64,000 nt of DNA from NCBI GenBank assembly GCA_964017185.1, contig OZ024883.1, positions 40,602,395-40,666,394 of the forward strand, written 5' to 3'. The stretch is from Rugalucina vietnamica (lineage: Eukaryota; Mollusca; Bivalvia; Lucinida; Lucinidae). This document shows positions 61,601 through 64,000 of this stretch, piece by piece. Numbering within the stretch: position 1 is the stretch's first letter; each line of letters begins with the position of its first letter. The position numbers and the translations under genes were made by a program. The notes beneath the pieces are model-generated. The model was not told the origin of the DNA. It was given only the letters and a program-made list of their open reading frames with translations, and made no database searches.

Positions 61601-61836
61601 AACCTGAATTTTATGGTGACTTGGTTTACAAATTTAAGAAACTTAAAGGAATTAATGATTTTTCTTTTCAGTTCAGAAAAATCATAACACGTTACAGACG
61701 TATAGGTTATAACTTGAATGTTATGCGACAGTCTGCATGCTTAGTTTTTAACCCAATCATGGTTGATAACTATGCTGCCTTCTTTAATTGCACGCCGGTG
61801 GGTCGGGCGTCAGACTCTATGATGGCCCCGACATAA
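58603..61836 (+). CDS. Naiad PLE polyprotein, copy 5
   Basis: The predicted product is identical to that of copy 1. In-frame TGAs lie at 58999, 59032 and 59911. This copy is the 3'-most and has the complete 3' UTR to the array's right edge at 62453, so it may represent the original insertion copied from a full-length RNA. Confidence 0.87.
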
Positions 61837-61894
61837 AGCTATTCATTTTAGTTGGTTGGGGCCGGAGCTTCTTGTCTGTTGCTTGGCCCACCGG
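61795..61894 (+). promoter_or_regulatory. SECIS-like element, copy 5
   Basis: Sequence identical to 44891-44990: ATGA at 61819, GGAG at 61864, apical AAA at 61835. Confidence 0.83.
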
Positions 61895-62077
61895 GGTCCA
61901 ACTGGTGTTTTTCTTTTGCTCCGGAGTTAGTAGGTTATTCGGCGCCCAGGGATCTCCATCGTCGGGCAGCTTACTCAGTCTGTGAGTCCTGGTTTTTGAT
62001 TCATCAGGATGTTTATCATGATTTATTTGTTTGTTCTTGATGATTCATTGACTAGTTAGAGATTCACCACGAGGACC

Positions 62078-62453
62078 GAATAACTAACTAAATGTTATGA
62101 ACCACTGCGGAAGCTGAGGGTGAGGTTATGGCCATGTAAAACCGGTTTAAGCCCGCCAGTAACTTTGTGTTACTGATCGTTCCAAGTCGATACTTCTGTG
62201 GTGGTTCTTTCTGTTTTATGTCTTGGTGTTTTAAATTTCTGTGCTGTTGGCGCCTTATGTGTGTTTTCATATTTTTAGTTAAGTTAAGGTAACTGAGTGG
62301 CCACCTGTTGGGAAAATAGCTGCTCATTCGGCTTACGATATGTTTCATGGTATAAGTACCTGATTGTTAGTTTGGTTTTTTCCCACCTCGGTTTTTGGAG
62401 TGGGAATCTTTTTCTGATTGCGCCTTTTCCTGATCTTTGCCTACTTGTACCTT
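62078..62453 (+). repeat. right pseudo-LTR (3' end of Naiad copy 5)
   Basis: It is identical to 40948-41323. It ends GTACCTT, after which ORF3 sequence resumes with CCTGTGTCTGG. No poly-A or microsatellite tail is present. Confidence 0.88.
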
Positions 62454-63698
62454 CCTGTGTCTGGTCCAAAAACACCCAAAGAGCCACAGGAAGAATCAAA
62501 CAGACCAGAAGGCACCAATGTTGGCCAGAGAAAACCCGCCGACAGCGAAGTGGAGTCAAACCTCCCAGCAAAGTTTGCGAGGCAAAGGACGTTGTCAGAG
62601 AGTTCCACAGAGTCCTCAGCATCTGGTTCATCTGCAGCATCTGGTTCAGCTGCAGCATCAGGTTCGTCCTATTCCTCCGGTTCCTCAGCGTCATTTACAG
62701 GGATGGAGGATGACGACATTCATCTTTCACCTGTGCCCGACAGGATTTCGCCCTTGAATCCAGATGGCTGTCCAACATCTCCAGGGCGTAGCCAGGTGGA
62801 AAATTCTAAAATGCCATCCACTGATGCGAGAACCAGAAGAGAGTCATCTGCCGTGATGACACAGGATCATGAGGGGCAGCATCGTACATCTACTTCACAA
62901 GCTCGGACTCAAGAGGGTGATGTGTCTCATGAGAAGGGAGCGACCCTCATCGAAGAGGTACAGGATCAATCGGATCAGCAAGGCCCGTCCATACAACAGG
63001 TACATACCCAGGATACAGACGTCCCGCGTCAGGAATCCGTTGTAGAGCCAGATGGTGATGATAGTGCTGTCAGAGGTTCTAAGGAAGGTGTCCCCAAAGG
63101 TGGATTTAATCCCCTGTTTTCCAGCATTGATAAGGAAATCCAAACCAGGCGTGCCGCTGTGCTGACTCAGCTGCAACAGCTTGATAACAGTGCAGCTAAT
63201 AAAGTTCTTGGTACCCCTGCATCTCCACAGCTAACAGTTGAAAGGCAACCCCCGTCCTTTTCTTTGCGACAGAGCATGGCTCTGGGAGACAGTACCACGA
63301 ACTGGAACCGGGTAGATCTATCACCAGTCTCTGAATATGACCCCGGGAACTGTCCATCCGACAGACCAGTATATATTCCAACAGGAACCCCCTACCTCCC
63401 TCAACCACATAATGTTGAGAAGAAAACCTGTTATGAAGCTGAAGCAGCAGATCCAAGGACAGCTTTCTGTGGTGCCCCTAGCCTGGAAATGAATTCTGGA
63501 GTGGCAAGTTTCCTCCGTAGAGTGAGGCGCATGACCCTCACAAATGGTAGACGGCGTGTGCGAACTTATTTTCCAGAGGGTTGTGCTTGTATGGTCAAAA
63601 AGGAAGAGGCAATCTTACCAAATGGAACAACCTACAAGATCACAACAACTTGGGTCAAAGAGCCACAGGAAGAAATAAATGAGGCAGGGGAAAATTAA
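62454..63698 (+). pseudogene. ORF3 3' part, separated from its start by the Naiad array
   Basis: The frame is open from the array edge to the TAA at 63696-63698, 414 codons of ORF3 sequence. It is acidic and Ser-rich at first (SESSTESSASGSSAASGSA), then Gln/Asp-rich, with a Phe/Leu patch (GGFNPLFSSIDKEIQTRR) and a more ordered basic C-terminus (SFLRRVRRMTLTNGRRRVRT, CACMVKKEEAILPNGTTYKI). Its composition and position before the 3' LTR make it the continuation of 39584-40947. If base 40948 (a G shared by host and element) is counted as host, the two parts are in the same phase. An ATG-like start inside the array at 62418 is incidental. No known domain recognised. Confidence 0.75.
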
Positions 63699-63732
63699 GA
63701 TCATCTGAAAAGACGTTTGGGACAAACTTTTT

Positions 63733-63746
63733 AAAGGCCGGGGTAG
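63733..63746 (+). other. polypurine tract (imperfect)
   Basis: AAAGGCCGGGGTAG lies directly before the 3' LTR, where plus-strand priming occurs in LTR retrotransposons. It is interrupted by CC and T. Confidence 0.45.
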
Positions 63747-64000
63747 TGTAACACCCCAACAGTTGTATTATTTTTTTTTTCGTATATCTAGTCATTTACG
63801 TAAACTAGTCAGCAATAAGAGTTATTTTATTATGTAACAGAAAAAGTCTTGTTTGTATCTTTCCGAAAGATGTTGAAAGAGTCGTACAGCGAAAAATGCC
63901 CTGGTCAACCGACTTTCACAGACTTTGGAAGGAACCGCCTCCCCGGTGTGACCGACAAGTTGTTCCCAGAGGGGCGGTCCCTCCCTACAGTATTTGACAG
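63747..64000 (+). repeat. 3' LTR, first 254 nt (cut by window end)
   Basis: Matches the start of the 5' LTR (33285 on) without substitutions apart from a 2-nt longer, A-containing T-run near its position 25. Confidence 0.93.

Larger units (their letters stand above)
40948..62453 (+). mobile_element. tandem array of five Naiad-type Penelope-like elements
   Basis: Five head-to-tail units of exactly 4226 bp (junctions at 40948, 45174, 49400, 53626 and 57852) end in a 376-bp partial sixth (62078-62453). The boundaries are where identity between the outer copies stops. Because this family's 3' terminus is GTACCTT (see 12320 and 62453), the array is best read as one 5'-truncated copy (40948-41323) followed by five complete elements ending at 45549, 49775, 54001, 58227 and 62453. 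The 376-bp repeat at both edges is the pseudo-LTR arrangement typical of Penelope-like elements. The only coding difference I found is one substitution in the fourth copy (57090). Confidence 0.93.
33285..64000 (+). mobile_element. Ty3/Gypsy LTR retrotransposon with nested Naiad array (continues past window)
   Basis: The element starts TGTAACACCCC at 33285 inside the 373-bp satellite. In order: 5' LTR, primer-binding region, gag, pol (protease, RT, RNase H, integrase with a GPY/F-type tail), a third ORF and the start of the 3' LTR at 63747. The visible 254 nt of the 3' LTR match the 5' LTR except for a small change in the T-run near position 25, so the insertion is young. The third ORF is split by the 21.5-kb Naiad array at 40948-62453. 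Without the array and with a complete 3' LTR, the element would be about 10 kb. Confidence 0.93.

Noticed and set aside
62418..62453. ORF3 3' part starting inside the Naiad pseudo-LTR as a fusion gene
   Set aside because: The twelve codons upstream of 62454 are element UTR sequence that happens to be open; nothing suggests a real start there.

Overview
The window is repeat-dense animal DNA, most likely from a bivalve mollusc. Three things suggest this: a Penelope-like retroelement of the Naiad type whose single reading frame carries in-frame TGA codons (selenoprotein Naiads are known from clams and spiders), several tRNA-derived SINE heads of marine-invertebrate type, and minisatellites, satellites and small inverted-repeat transposons almost end to end. 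I found no convincing host gene. The only free-standing candidate is a 170-codon minus-strand frame at 13096-13608.

Layout. 1-890: five monomers of a 177-bp satellite. 891-3640: mostly unassigned sequence with one old Naiad relic. 3642-6272: a minisatellite of about 76 units of 33 or 34 bp, built of two palindromes. 6273-15720: degenerate repeats, inverted-repeat elements (7583-8310, 9564-10096, 13849-14379), a SINE head, a second Naiad relic and the 170-codon frame. 15721-15743: assembly gap. 15744-20133: a large imperfect palindrome with LINE-like 3' coding remnants in its arms. 20376-22272: an inverted-repeat transposon whose ends begin CACAGTG and which has a 5-bp target duplication. 22352-23798: another transposon, with a 6-bp duplication. 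25574-33284: one 373-bp satellite array split by a TA-inserted element (27162-29828) and by two head-to-tail Helentron-like elements (30540-31162 and 31163-32178).

At 33285 a young Ty3/Gypsy LTR retrotransposon begins in the same satellite and runs past the window end. It has a 5' LTR, gag, pol and an extra third ORF. Gag and pol are joined by a clear -1 frameshift signal (GGGAAAC, an 8-nt spacer and a 7-bp stem). Pol has one in-frame TGA inside the reverse transcriptase region. The third ORF has C2H2 zinc fingers, a PLDLS motif of the CtBP-binding type and Ser/Lys-rich repeats. The first 254 nt of its 3' LTR are visible from 63747.

The third ORF is interrupted by 21.5 kb of tandem Naiad elements (40948-62453): five full 4226-bp units plus a 376-bp partial unit. 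Each unit encodes one 1077-codon frame: Cys-rich region, N-terminal GIY-YIG endonuclease, CxC-type linker and reverse transcriptase. Three in-frame TGAs lie at positions where Cys is expected. The 3' end of each frame folds into a strong SECIS-like structure whose apical AAA overlaps the TAA stop. This gives a coherent model: UGA is read as selenocysteine, the GIY-YIG domain nicks the target, and the telomerase-related reverse transcriptase primes there. The five units differ by only one amino acid, so they arose by very recent tandem amplification or are an assembly product.
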